Shown here piece after piece: positions 31,819 to 40,190 of a stretch of DNA of 62,153 nt. The stretch is from Mycobacteriales bacterium (GTDB lineage Bacteria; Actinomycetota; Actinomycetes; BP-191). The notes below the pieces were generated by a model that was not told the origin of the DNA, made no database searches, and was given only the letters and a program-made list of their open reading frames with translations. The DNA is taken from assembly GCA_035714365.1 (NCBI GenBank), contig DASTMB010000053.1:1-62153 (forward strand), written 5' to 3'. Made by a program: the position numbers and the translations under genes. Each line of letters starts with the position of its first letter. Position 1 is the first letter of the stretch.

Positions 31819-32903
31819 GCCCCGGATCGTAGGGCCAGGGCGCGCGCGTAGCCGCGCGCCGTCTCGGCCGCGCACCGCGCCCAGGTGAACGCGCGGGCGT
31901 GCGCGGCCCGCTCGGCCCGAGCGGCGGGGCCGCCGTCGCCGTCGGCGAGGGCCTTCGCCAGCGCCGCCGCCAGCGCCTCCGCGTCGCCCACCGGCACGAA
32001 CGCCGCGTGCTCGCCGAGCACCTCGCGCAGCACCGCCAGGTCGCTCGCCACGACCGGCGTGCCGGTCGCCAGCGCCTCCAGCGGCGGCAGGCCGAACCCC
32101 TCGTACCGCGACGGGAACGCCAGCACCGACGCGTGCGCGACGGCCGCGACGAGGTCGGCGCCGCCGACGTAGCCGGGCGTCACGACGGCGTCGCGCGGCA
32201 GCCCCGACGCGTCCAGCGCCGGCCCCCAGCCGGCCGGGCCGGCGAGCACGACCGGCGGCGCGGCCGGGTCGGTCGCGTGCAGCGAGGCCATGGCGCGCAG
32301 CAGGACGGGGACGTTCTTGCGGGGCTCGAGGTTGCCGACGAACAGCACGTACCGCTCCGGCAGCCAGGCCGGGCGCGGCCCGGGGTCGGCGAACCACCGC
32401 GGCGCGACGCCCAGCGGCGTCACGAGGACACGTTCCTCCGGCAGGTCGTAGCGCGTGCGCACCTCGGCGGCCACGGCGTTGCTCGGCGTCAGCACCAGCC
32501 CGCCGCGCCGCAGCGCCCGCGGCACCAGCGCCCGGTAGCGCAGCGTCGCGGGCGTGACGGTGTCGGCGTGCTGCTCGTACGACAGGTCGTGGATGGTCAC
32601 GACGCCCGCCGCGCGGCGGGTGGGCGGCAGCACGAAGTTGGTGCCGTGGAACACGTCGACCCGGCCGGACAGCCACTCCACCGGCGGCAGGTCCGCATTC
32701 GCCCACAGCGTCTGCAACGCCCGCGCCGAGAAGCGGCGGGGCGCCACGGCGTGACCGCGCGGCAGGCCGCCCACACCGCGCCAGGTGAACGCCGTCAGCA
32801 CCGGCTCCACCTCGGGCGGCAGCGCGGCGAGCAGCTCGGCGACGTAGTGGCCGACCCCGGTCCGCGTGCCGAGCAGCGGGGTCGCGTCCAGGCCGACCCT
32901 CAC
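31815..32903 (-). CDS. Glycosyltransferase family 4 protein
   Basis: 362-aa GT-B retaining glycosyltransferase of normal length. N-lobe: VRVGLDATPLLGTRTGVGHY, VDVFHGTNFVLPP, GVVTIHDLSYEQH; C-lobe: LFVGNLEPRKNVPVLLRAM, and the donor site FPSRYEGFGLPPLEALATGT with E-x7-E. It resembles mannosyl- or rhamnosyltransferases of the WbaZ/MtfB group. GTG at 32903 overlaps the upstream stop and its TGA overlaps the next start. It acts in the cytoplasm on the lipid-linked polymer before Wzm/Wzt export. Confidence 0.92.
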   Translation of the reverse strand: MRVGLDATPLLGTRTGVGHYVAELLAALPPEVEPVLTAFTWRGVGGLPRGHAVAPRRFSARALQTLWANADLPPVEWLSGRVDVFHGTNFVLPPTRRAAGVVTIHDLSYEQHADTVTPATLRYRALVPRALRRGGLVLTPSNAVAAEVRTRYDLPEERVLVTPLGVAPRWFADPGPRPAWLPERYVLFVGNLEPRKNVPVLLRAMASLHATDPAAPPVVLAGPAGWGPALDASGLPRDAVVTPGYVGGADLVAAVAHASVLAFPSRYEGFGLPPLEALATGTPVVASDLAVLREVLGEHAAFVPVGDAEALAAALAKALADGDGGPAARAERAAHARAFTWARCAAETARGYARALALRSGA

Positions 32904-34219
32904 CGGCGGGTGACCAGCCAGCGTTCGAGCTCCGCGCGGGGCACGGTGCGCGAACGGTCGATCTCCCGGCGGCGGCGCAGCATCGCCGGGAGGAGCCGCA
33001 GGTAGGACAGGCAGACGCGGACCTGCAGCCGCGTCTGCGACAGGTCGGGCCGCGCCCGCGCGGCGAGCCCCTGGCGCAGCGTGCGGCGCGCGATCGACGC
33101 GACGGTGAGCGGGTAGCGCAGCACCTGGCGCACGGCGAGCGGGCGGGAGGCGTTCTTGGTGAGCATGAGCAGCCGGTTGCGCTGGACGTGGAACTGGAAC
33201 ACCGGCGACGTCTCGCCGCTGCTCGCCGAGTGGTGGTGGCGCAGCACGGCGGTGGGCTCGTACGCGATCCGCCAGCCGGCCGCGCGGACCCGCCAGGACA
33301 GGTCGGTGTCCTCGTAGTAGAGGAAGAAGTCGTCGTCGAACAGGCCGACGGTGTCGAGCACCTCGCGGCGGAACGCCGCGCCGTTGCCGCAGAACGAGAA
33401 CACCTCCTCGCGCGCGTCGTACTGCCCCTCGTCGACCTCCTGGAAGCCGCGGTCGGCGCCGTACCCCTCGCGCAGCACGATGCCGCCGGCGTTGTTGACG
33501 ACGTCGAGCCGCGGCACGTCGCCCGGCAGGTCGAACGACGCCTCCCCGCCCCCGGCGGTCGCGCGCAGCGTGACCGCGCCGCCGTCCCACGACAGCGTCA
33601 CGTCCTTGTCCCGCTCGGCCGCCCAGGTGAACGCGACGCGGTGCGGCCCCGCGCTGTCCGGCAGCGGCAGCAACAGCTCGCCCTCCGGCCGGGTCCACGC
33701 CCAGGCGCCCGGCTCGTACCCCCAGGACAGGCGCTCCCAGAGCGGCTTCGCCGGCTCGCCGCCGACGGTGACGGCGTGCACGCGGACACCGAGCTCGCGC
33801 GGGTCTGCGCCGCCCGGCGTGAACCCCTCCGTGCGCAACGACAGCCGCGCGAACCGCGGCAGGAACACGATCTTCGGCGTCACCACGCCCACGTCCGGCT
33901 GCTCGTCCAGCGCGGCCAGCGTCTGCCGCAGCCAGGACGGCTCGGGGACGGCGTCGTTGTTGAGCAGCACGACGAACGGCGTCGTGCAGGTGCGCAGCGC
34001 GGCGTTGTTGCCGCCGGCGAAGCCGAGGTTGGCGCCAGTCTCGACCACCCGCACCCACGGGTAGTCACGGCGCAGCAGCTCGACCGAGCCGTCGGTGGAG
34101 GCGTTGTCGGCGACGACGGTCTCGAAGTCGCTCACGTCCTGCTTGGCGAGCGCGTCGAGGCAGGGGCCGAGCAGGTGGGCGCCGTTCCAGTTGACGATGA
34201 CGACCGTCGCGCGGGTCAC
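32900..34219 (-). CDS. Glycosyltransferase family 2 protein with inserted beta domain
   Basis: 439-aa GT-A glycosyltransferase. The N-terminus TRATVVIVNWNGAHLLGPCL, VADNASTDGSVELLRRDYP and GANLGFAGGNNAALR is typical of rhamnosyl- and galactofuranosyltransferases (WbbL/GlfT1 type). The normal LLNNDAVPEP metal-binding loop is at about residue 87. Residues about 125-258 are an inserted beta module (FTPGGADPRELGVRV, WAWTRPEGELLLPLP) before the acceptor part FCGNGAAFRREVLDTVGLF and YYEDTDLSWRVRAAGW. The C-terminus is basic and amphipathic, suited to the inner membrane face. GTG at 34219 overlaps the wzt stop. Confidence 0.9.
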   Translation of the reverse strand: MTRATVVIVNWNGAHLLGPCLDALAKQDVSDFETVVADNASTDGSVELLRRDYPWVRVVETGANLGFAGGNNAALRTCTTPFVVLLNNDAVPEPSWLRQTLAALDEQPDVGVVTPKIVFLPRFARLSLRTEGFTPGGADPRELGVRVHAVTVGGEPAKPLWERLSWGYEPGAWAWTRPEGELLLPLPDSAGPHRVAFTWAAERDKDVTLSWDGGAVTLRATAGGGEASFDLPGDVPRLDVVNNAGGIVLREGYGADRGFQEVDEGQYDAREEVFSFCGNGAAFRREVLDTVGLFDDDFFLYYEDTDLSWRVRAAGWRIAYEPTAVLRHHHSASSGETSPVFQFHVQRNRLLMLTKNASRPLAVRQVLRYPLTVASIARRTLRQGLAARARPDLSQTRLQVRVCLSYLRLLPAMLRRRREIDRSRTVPRAELERWLVTRR

Positions 34220-35412
34220 TGCCCGGCCCCGGTGGTGCGGGTGACGTAGCGGACGTCCACGATGCCGGCGGAGGAGTTGCCGCGGATGCGGAACGTGTCG
34301 TGGAACCGCCCGGTCGCCAGCGTGTCGCCGGTGTCCGGGTCGGTGACGCCGACGGCGACGATGAACGACCCCATCACCGGCGGCAGCTCCGGCACGACGA
34401 AGTCGACCCAGTACCGGCCCGGCCGGTTGGGCACGACGGCGCTGCCGTCCTGGCCCATCACCCAGATCGGGATGTCGCCGGCGCCGAGCACGACGACCTG
34501 CACCTGCCCGCCGATCGGCGCGGTGCCGTCGAGCACCTCGACCTCGACGCGGATCGCCAGCGGCTCGCCGCCGAAGAACCCGTCCTTCGGGTCGCCGCCG
34601 GGGACGTCGGACACGATCGCGCCGTGGATGTAGGCGCCACCGGCCGGCTCGGCGTCCTCCGGGATCACGACCGGCTGCGACGACGTGCCGAGGATGCCGC
34701 GCAGCGTGCCCGTCGCGAAGCCGGGGTCGCCGATGTACTTCACGTTGCCGTGGTCGAGCACGACCGTGCGGGTGCAGATGTTCTCGACCAGATCGAGCGA
34801 GTGGCTGACGAACAGGATCGTCCGGCCGTCCTTCTGGAACTCGTCGATCTTCGCCAGGCACTTGCGCTGGAACGCCTCGTCGCCGACCGCCAGCACCTCG
34901 TCCACCAGCAGGATGTCCGGGTCGATGTGCACGGCCACCGCGAAGCCGAGCCGGACGTACATGCCGGACGAGTAGTTCTTGACCTGGTTGTCGATGAACG
35001 GCTCGAGCTCGCTGAACGCCACGATCTCGTCGAAGTGCCGGTCCACCTCCTTGCGCGACAGGCCGAGGAGGGAGGCGTTGAGATAGACGTTGTCGCGGCC
35101 GGAGAGCTCGCCGTTGAAGCCGGCTCCCAGCTCCAGCAACGACGCGATGCGGCCGTTGACGGTGACCGTGCCGGAGGTCGGCTGGAGGATGCCGGCGAGC
35201 AGCTTCAGCGTCGTGCTCTTGCCGGAGCCGTTCGCGCCGATCAGCCCGACCGTCTCGCCGCGGTCGATCTCGAGCGACAGGTCGCGGACCGCCCAGAACT
35301 CCTCGGCCTCCTGGCCGCGGTTGACGAACCGTTCCTTGAGGCTGGTCGCGCGCTTGCGGTGGATGAGGAACCGCTTCGAGACGTCGATCGCCGAGATCGC
35401 GGCGCCGCCCAC
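34216..35412 (-). CDS. wzt: ABC transporter ATP-binding protein for polysaccharide export
   Basis: 398-aa ATPase of the Wzt/TagH type. Walker A is GLIGANGSGKSTTLKLLAG, the signature is KNYSSGMYVRLGFAVAV, Walker B is DILLVDEVLAVGDEAF. After the 240-residue ATPase comes a C-terminal beta domain of about 140 residues (DGFFGGEPLAIRVEVEV, IWVMGQDGSAVVPNRPGRYW, FHDTFRIRGNSSAGIV), similar to Wzt_C, which in O9a-type systems recognises the finished glycan end. It powers export of the lipid-linked glycan with Wzm. The GTG at 35412 follows wzm by one base. Confidence 0.95.
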   Translation of the reverse strand: MGGAAISAIDVSKRFLIHRKRATSLKERFVNRGQEAEEFWAVRDLSLEIDRGETVGLIGANGSGKSTTLKLLAGILQPTSGTVTVNGRIASLLELGAGFNGELSGRDNVYLNASLLGLSRKEVDRHFDEIVAFSELEPFIDNQVKNYSSGMYVRLGFAVAVHIDPDILLVDEVLAVGDEAFQRKCLAKIDEFQKDGRTILFVSHSLDLVENICTRTVVLDHGNVKYIGDPGFATGTLRGILGTSSQPVVIPEDAEPAGGAYIHGAIVSDVPGGDPKDGFFGGEPLAIRVEVEVLDGTAPIGGQVQVVVLGAGDIPIWVMGQDGSAVVPNRPGRYWVDFVVPELPPVMGSFIVAVGVTDPDTGDTLATGRFHDTFRIRGNSSAGIVDVRYVTRTTGAGQ

Positions 35413-35413
35413 G

Positions 35414-36274
35414 CTAGAGATCCTCGGCGAAGTCGCCGCGCATCCGGCGGAACACCGTCAGCCCGGCCGCGAACGTCACGAGCGACACCGCCGCGCCGAT
35501 GCCCAGCACCAGCAGGTAGCCGGCGTAGCCGCGGTAGGCGAGGAGCTGGACCCGCTGCCCGTTGGCGGTGATGTCGGAGGTCACGTAGAGCGCCCGCTGG
35601 AACGTCGCGGTGACGCCCGCCATCGGGTTCAGGAAGTAGACCCAGTACAGGTTGTGCGGCGCGAGCCGGGCGTGCACGAGGTGCATGCCGTAGATCACCG
35701 GGTTCAGCCAGAACCAGGCGAGCAGCAGCACGTCGACGAGGTGCTGCACGTCGCGGTAGCGCACCGTCAGCGACCCGACGAGCATCGCCAGCCCGATCGA
35801 GAACAGCAGCAGCACCGCCATCGCCGGTAGCAGCAGCACGAGCTGCGGCCCGAACGCCTTGCGGTGGAACAGCAGCAGGAAGACCGCGAACACGCCCATC
35901 TGGAGCACGAAGTGCACGGCGGCGTAGCCGACGGACACGAGCGGCAGCACGGTGGTGGGGAAGCGGACCTTCTTCACCAGGTTGGCGTTGCCGACGACGC
36001 TCCCGCAGCCGAACGCCACCGCGCTCGCGAACGCGTTCCACGGCAGCAGGCCGGCCATGAGGTAGACGGCGAAGTTCGGGACGCCGTTGGGGATGATGAC
36101 GCTGAAGACCAGGTAGTAGACGGTCAGCAGCAGCAACGGCGTGGCGAGGCTCCACACGAAGCCGAGGGCGCTGGCCTGGTACTTCACCTTGAGGTCCTTG
36201 CGGACCAGGTTGACGAGCAGCTCCCACCGCAGCCGGGACTGCGCGGTCGCGCGCGCCTCGGCGACGACTGTCAT
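35414..36274 (-). CDS. wzm: ABC transporter permease for polysaccharide export
   Basis: 286-aa ABC-2 type permease (Wzm/TagG) with six predicted membrane helices. It starts MTVVAEARATAQSRLRWELL; interface helix NLVRKDLKVKYQASALGFVW; membrane segments PLLLLTVYYLVFSVI, MAGLLPWNAFASAVAFG, AVHFVLQMGVFAVFLLLFH, LVLLLPAMAVLLLFSIGLAM, LLLAWFWLNPVIYGMH, LVLGIGAAVSLVTFAAGLTV. ATG at 36274 with TAGAAT 7 nt upstream. First gene of the overlapping leftward operon wzm-wzt-GT2-GT4-GT4. Forms the channel for the glycan with Wzt. Confidence 0.95.
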   Translation of the reverse strand: MTVVAEARATAQSRLRWELLVNLVRKDLKVKYQASALGFVWSLATPLLLLTVYYLVFSVIIPNGVPNFAVYLMAGLLPWNAFASAVAFGCGSVVGNANLVKKVRFPTTVLPLVSVGYAAVHFVLQMGVFAVFLLLFHRKAFGPQLVLLLPAMAVLLLFSIGLAMLVGSLTVRYRDVQHLVDVLLLAWFWLNPVIYGMHLVHARLAPHNLYWVYFLNPMAGVTATFQRALYVTSDITANGQRVQLLAYRGYAGYLLVLGIGAAVSLVTFAAGLTVFRRMRGDFAEDL

Positions 36275-36281
36275 GGCCGCG

Positions 36282-36287
36282 ATTCTA
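36282..36287 (-). promoter_or_regulatory. -10 box of the wzm-wzt-glycosyltransferase operon
   Basis: TAGAAT, close to the TATAAT optimum, ends 7 nt before the wzm ATG. The adjacent hairpin (36289-36328) covers the expected -35 region. Confidence 0.6.
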
Positions 36288-36288
36288 G

Positions 36289-36328
36289 GGGTGGGTGCGT
36301 CCGGCGCCCGCGCCGGACGCACCCACCC
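36289..36328. terminator. 18-bp perfect hairpin upstream of wzm
   Basis: 36289-36306 pairs perfectly with 36311-36328 around a 4-nt loop. It lies between the end of the leftward gene at 36424 and the wzm -10 box. It may end transcription from the sigma-factor operon, act as an operator at wzm, or both. No T-run. Confidence 0.65.
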
Positions 36329-36336
36329 GTGCCCGG

Positions 36337-36388
36337 CGCTTCCGGGAAGCGGGCCGTGCGGGGAGAAAGCGCGAAACGCTTCCCGAAC
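36337..36388 (-). repeat. Dispersed intergenic repeat, copy A
   Basis: 52-bp element; 36346-36386 matches copy B (45041-45081) at 40 of 41 positions. Its reverse complement matches copies C and D. It contains CGCTTCC-GGGAAGCG, a hairpin-forming core, plus a second CGCTTCCCG. Confidence 0.8.
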
Positions 36389-36423
36389 GGGCGCGTGGGC
36401 GCCGGCGCGCGGACGGCGACCGG

Positions 36424-37164
36424 CTACGGCGCGCAGACGCGGAGCTCGTCCAACGTCCAGGTGCCGGGCTCGACCATCTCGTGCCACACGGCGAGGCCGA
36501 CGATGTGCGTGCCCTGGCGGGCGCGGACGAGGCGCCGGGAGGCGGCGGCCGGGTAGCCGGCCGGCTCGACCACCGTGCCGGCCGGCAGCGACCGGCCGAG
36601 GTGGGCGCGGGTCAGCGCGACCGGGTCACCCGCCTCCACGGCGCCGAGGCCGTGGAACGCCGCCACCTGCGGTCGCGGGCAGTCGAGGCTGTCGTCGACG
36701 AAGACGTGGTGCCGGTCGGTGACGGTGAGCGCGGCGGGCGCGGCGAGGACGGCGCTGCCGGTGTCGCAGCGCACCTCGACCCGGCCGGGCCGCAGCGCGA
36801 CCTCGACGGCCGAACGCCCCGGCGGCACGATCGCGGCCTCGTCGCCGGCGAGCACGCGGACGGCCTGGCCGGTGGCGTTGGTGACGTCGAGCCGCACGCC
36901 GGAACGCCCCACCGACGCGTGGGGGCGGGCGACGACGGCGCGGTCGGCGTAGCAGGCGACGGACGCGCTGGCGGGGGCGGTGGAAGGCCCGGCGACGCCG
37001 TACCAGCCGAGGCCGGTGACGGCGAGCGCGACGGCGGCGCCCGACCGGACCGCGCGGCGGCGGGCGGCGCGGCGGCGGCCGCGCGCGAGCGCGGCGGTGT
37101 CCAGCAACGGCGACGGCGCGACGCCGGAGGCGATGCGGGCGAGCTCGCCGGAGAGGTCGTTCAC
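36424..37164 (-). CDS. Membrane protein co-encoded with sigma factor (putative anti-sigma)
   Basis: 246-aa protein: cytoplasmic N-terminus of about 45 residues (NDLSGELARIASGVAPSPLL), one membrane helix (SGAAVALAVTGLGWYGVAG), then an extracellular beta-rich domain with two pairs of Cys (SVACYADRAVV, VEVRCDTGSAV, DSLDCPRPQVA, DELRVCAP). The start is the GTG at 37164, which overlaps the sigma-factor stop in GTGA; a GTG one codon upstream is possible. Gene pairing suggests control of the adjacent sigma factor. Unlike the two partners near 7 and 13 kb it has no propeller repeats. Confidence 0.72.
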   Translation of the reverse strand: MNDLSGELARIASGVAPSPLLDTAALARGRRRAARRRAVRSGAAVALAVTGLGWYGVAGPSTAPASASVACYADRAVVARPHASVGRSGVRLDVTNATGQAVRVLAGDEAAIVPPGRSAVEVALRPGRVEVRCDTGSAVLAAPAALTVTDRHHVFVDDSLDCPRPQVAAFHGLGAVEAGDPVALTRAHLGRSLPAGTVVEPAGYPAAASRRLVRARQGTHIVGLAVWHEMVEPGTWTLDELRVCAP

Positions 37165-37685
37165 CACGCCTCCACCTCCCGCAGGACGAGCGCGGGCGGC
37201 GCGGGCTCGCCGAGCAGCTCGCGGAGGCGGTCGAGGCCGCGCGAGACGTGCTTCTTGACCGAGCCGGTGGAGCAGCCGAGCGCGGCGGCGGTGTCGGCCT
37301 CGCTGAGGTCGGCGTAGAAGCGCAGGACGACGGCGGCGCGCTGCCGGGCCGGGAGCAGCCGCAACGCCCGCACGAGCGGTTCGCGCTCGGCGACGGCGAG
37401 GGTGTCGTCGCCGCCCGCCGCGTCGGGCAGGGTGTCGACCGGCACCTCGGTGGCGGACCGGCGGCGCCACCAGGCGGCGTTGGCGTTCACGAGCACCTTC
37501 CGCGCGTACGCCTCGACCTGGGAGAGGTCGCGGATGCGGTGGCAGTGGACGTAGGTCTGCGCCAGCGCGGTCTGCACGAGGTCCTCGGCGAGGTGCCGGT
37601 CGCCGGTGAGGAAGAACGCGGTCCGGGTGAGGGCCGCGCCGCGGTCGCGGACGAACGCCGTGAACGCGGCGTCCCGCTGCTCCAC
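37161..37685 (-). CDS. SigE-family ECF RNA polymerase sigma factor
   Basis: 174-aa ECF sigma factor. Region 2: FTAFVRDRGAALTRTAFFLT, HLAEDLVQTALAQTYVHCHR; region 4: RLLPARQRAAVVLRFYADLS, ALGCSTGSVKKHVSRGLDRL. Start is the GTG at 37685, with GGAGG 8 nt upstream; the open frame continues upstream without homology. It differs from the two other sigma factors of this window in sequence and lacks their GTAAACCG-N14-CGTC promoter motif. It precedes an overlapping membrane-protein gene. Confidence 0.9.
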   Translation of the reverse strand: MEQRDAAFTAFVRDRGAALTRTAFFLTGDRHLAEDLVQTALAQTYVHCHRIRDLSQVEAYARKVLVNANAAWWRRRSATEVPVDTLPDAAGGDDTLAVAEREPLVRALRLLPARQRAAVVLRFYADLSEADTAAALGCSTGSVKKHVSRGLDRLRELLGEPAPPALVLREVEAW

Positions 37686-37764
37686 CGCGTACCTCCGCCT
37701 CGCCGCGCGGGGGTCGCGCGTGTCCCGAGCAGCGTTCGCCGCGCGGGCCGCGCGCTCCTGCCGG

Positions 37765-38694
37765 TCACAGCCGCACCTGCGCGGAGACGGGGTCGTGCGC
37801 GCCGGGCACGCCGCCGTAGACGACGGTGGCGGTCCGGCCACCGGGGGCGGTGAGGCGGGCGGTGCCGGTGGCGTCGGTGCGCGCGCCGGCGATGGTGCGG
37901 CCGCCGGACACCAGCCGAACGGCCTGCCCCGGCAGCGGGGTGCCGTCGCCGGAGCGCAGGGTGGCGGCGACGGTCCGGCGGGTGGCCGGGCCGGAGACGG
38001 CGACGCGCAACGACGTCCGCCGCAGCAGCGCGTCGCACGCGGTGAGCGAGACGGTGGCGCCGGCCGGGGCGGCGAGCGTGGTGTCGGCGCGGTGGCCGAC
38101 CTCGCCGGTGCCGAGTGGCGTGGCGTCGAGCGCGGCCTCGGCGTGGTCGTAGCGGATGGTGGAGACGGCGACGCCGGTGAGGGTGCCGCTCACGGTCTGC
38201 GCGGCGCGGGCGAGGTCGGCGCGGCGGAGCGTCAGGGTGAACGCGCTCGCGCGGGCGTCGGCGGTCAGCAGCAGGTCGGTCGCGATGTCCGGCGTCTCGG
38301 TGGCGTCGCCGTACGTCGCGTCCTTGCGGGCGGCGTAGACGAGCGGGCGGCGGTTCGCCGTGAACGTCAGCAGCAGGCCGTGGCCGGTGCCGACGGCTGG
38401 GCCGGCGGCGTTCAGCGCGGCGACCTTGGCGGTGACGACGACGTCGGTGGCGGTGACGCGGACGGTGACGGCGGTCGCGTCGAGGTCGTCGTCGGGGACG
38501 GTCGCGCCGGCGCCGGCGCCGGTCTCGTAGAACGTGTCCGCGCGCGGGTCGGCCCACGCGGTGACGCAGGGGCTGGCCGCGCCGCCCGCCGAGCGGGGAA
38601 CGGGCATGGCCGCGACAGCCAGCGCCGCCGCGAGCAGCAGGCGCGGGCGAGGGGGGGACGCGGCGATCCCTTTCCGGCGGGCGGCGCGGGTCAT
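37765..38694 (-). CDS. Secreted protein with Ig-like C-terminal domain
   Basis: 309-aa exported protein. Signal peptide with Arg-rich head and hydrophobic core LLLAAALAVAAMPVP. Domain 1 (about 42-190) has DPRADTFYETGAG, VTVRVTATDVVVTAKVAAL and FTLTLRRADLARAAQTV, matching the repeats of the protein at 41779-42999. Domain 2 (about 215-309) is Ig-like: TSLRVAVSGPATRRTVAATL, GQAVRLVSGGRTIAGART, TGTARLTAPGGRTATVVYGG, the pattern of bacterial Ig or carboxypeptidase-regulatory folds. ATG overlaps the VWA-gene stop (38691-38694). No enzyme motif. Confidence 0.78.
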   Translation of the reverse strand: MTRAARRKGIAASPPRPRLLLAAALAVAAMPVPRSAGGAASPCVTAWADPRADTFYETGAGAGATVPDDDLDATAVTVRVTATDVVVTAKVAALNAAGPAVGTGHGLLLTFTANRRPLVYAARKDATYGDATETPDIATDLLLTADARASAFTLTLRRADLARAAQTVSGTLTGVAVSTIRYDHAEAALDATPLGTGEVGHRADTTLAAPAGATVSLTACDALLRRTSLRVAVSGPATRRTVAATLRSGDGTPLPGQAVRLVSGGRTIAGARTDATGTARLTAPGGRTATVVYGGVPGAHDPVSAQVRL

Positions 38695-40190
38695 CGGGCC
38701 CGTTCCGGGGCGGTGGCGCCGCGCAGTGCGGCGCGGCGCGCGGCGGCGGCCGCGGCGGCCGTGAGCGCGGCGGCGCCGAGCAGCAGCGGCGCGGCGGGCG
38801 GGTCGTCGTCGGTCGACTCCTCCGCCGTCTCGAGCTCGGTGTCGTCCTGCGCGCGCAGGCCGGCCTGCGGCTGCGCGGCGTTGACCTGCTGGGCGTTGGC
38901 GCCTGGGCCGGGCGGGGGCGCGGGGGGCGCGGGCGGGGCCGGGGGAGCGGCGGCAGGCGCCGGGGCGGGCGCGGGAGCGGGTGGCGGCGGCGGGGCCGCG
39001 GGCGGCGCGACGGTGGCGACCGGGGCCGCCAACGCCGCCGCGCAGGCGGCCGTGACGCGGCCGGTGGCGGACGTGCCGCCGTAGGCGACGGTGACCGGCA
39101 GCGAGTGCCGCGACGCGGTGCGCGCGACCGGGCAGGACACCGCGACGTCGACCGTGAACGCCCCCGGGCGCGGCGCGGCGGGCAGCACCCGCAGCACGCC
39201 GGTCGACGCGGCGCGCACGGTCACCGGCGCGGGCCGGGCGAGCGAGCGGGCGGCGGTCTCGACGGCGAGCGCGGCGCGTTCGGCCGAGCAGACGAACGGC
39301 GCGCCCGCAGGCACGACCTCGTCGCCGCGCAGGCCGCCGCAGCGCAGCCCGCCGGCCGGGACGTAGGTGCCGCTGGCGTCGGAGAGGCGGGCCAGGTCGG
39401 CGACGCCGGCGGCGTACCCCATCGCGACGAGGCCGAGGTGCGCGACGCCCTGGCGGCGCAGCTCGGCGCCGACGGCGGCGACGGCGCGGGTGCCGTACGG
39501 CGCGTCCAGCTCCTGGTCGGTCGCGCTGACGAGCAGCCGCGCGGCGCCGTCCCGCCAGCCGGCGCCCTGGCCGGGCGCGACGGCGTCGAGGAAGTTGTCG
39601 TCGGCCGAGCCGGGCGAGCCGGTGCCGGTGAGGAGCTGGTCGACGCCGAGGAGCTGCGCCTGCGCGCGGTCGAACACGTACGCCGTGTCGCTGCTCGACA
39701 CGAGCACCTCGGGGCGGACGGCGGCGAGCGCGGCGAGGAACTCCGCCGGCGCCGACACCGGCAGCACGCGGCGGAACAGCACCGGCGGCCGGTACGCCGG
39801 GTTCGCCGGGTCGGCGAGCGGGTCGGCCTGGCGGGGGTCGGCGTGCGGCACCGCCTGGCTCGCCGCGCGCGGCGCGGACCCGGCGAGCGCGAGGCCGACG
39901 CGCAGGTCGACGCCGTCGCGTCGCAGCCGGGTGACGGCGGTGGCGAGGTCGCGGCGCAGCCCGTCGAGCGTCAGCGTCATCGAGGTGGACGTGTCGAGCA
40001 GCACCATGACGTCCACGCGCGGCGGCAGCGGGCGCACCCGAACGGGGACGTGCGCGACGGCCGTCCGCCCGGCGGGCAGCCGGACCGTGACGGAGCCGAC
40101 GGAGACGACGGGCGGGGTCGCGGGCGTCGCGGCGGCGACGACCGTCCCGAGCAGGACCGCGGCGAACGCCGCGCGCAGCGGCGTCCTCAC
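38691..40190 (-). CDS. Surface VWA-domain protein with Pro/Ala stalk and C-terminal anchor
   Basis: 499-aa exported protein. After a signal peptide (AAFAAVLLGTVVAAATPA) and a short strand region, residues about 55-270 are a von Willebrand A domain with the MIDAS motif VMVLLDTSTSMTLTLDG (D-x-S-x-S). Residues about 290-400 add a beta domain with Cys pairs; then a Pro/Ala-rich stalk; the C-terminus has a membrane helix (PLLLGAAALTAAAAAAA) and an RR-rich tail, so it is probably held in the membrane from outside. GTG at 40190 overlaps the upstream stop (GTGA), and the stop overlaps the next start (ATGA). Metal-dependent protein or glycan binding is inferred. Confidence 0.85.
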   Translation of the reverse strand: MRTPLRAAFAAVLLGTVVAAATPATPPVVSVGSVTVRLPAGRTAVAHVPVRVRPLPPRVDVMVLLDTSTSMTLTLDGLRRDLATAVTRLRRDGVDLRVGLALAGSAPRAASQAVPHADPRQADPLADPANPAYRPPVLFRRVLPVSAPAEFLAALAAVRPEVLVSSSDTAYVFDRAQAQLLGVDQLLTGTGSPGSADDNFLDAVAPGQGAGWRDGAARLLVSATDQELDAPYGTRAVAAVGAELRRQGVAHLGLVAMGYAAGVADLARLSDASGTYVPAGGLRCGGLRGDEVVPAGAPFVCSAERAALAVETAARSLARPAPVTVRAASTGVLRVLPAAPRPGAFTVDVAVSCPVARTASRHSLPVTVAYGGTSATGRVTAACAAALAAPVATVAPPAAPPPPPAPAPAPAPAAAPPAPPAPPAPPPGPGANAQQVNAAQPQAGLRAQDDTELETAEESTDDDPPAAPLLLGAAALTAAAAAAARRAALRGATAPERAR

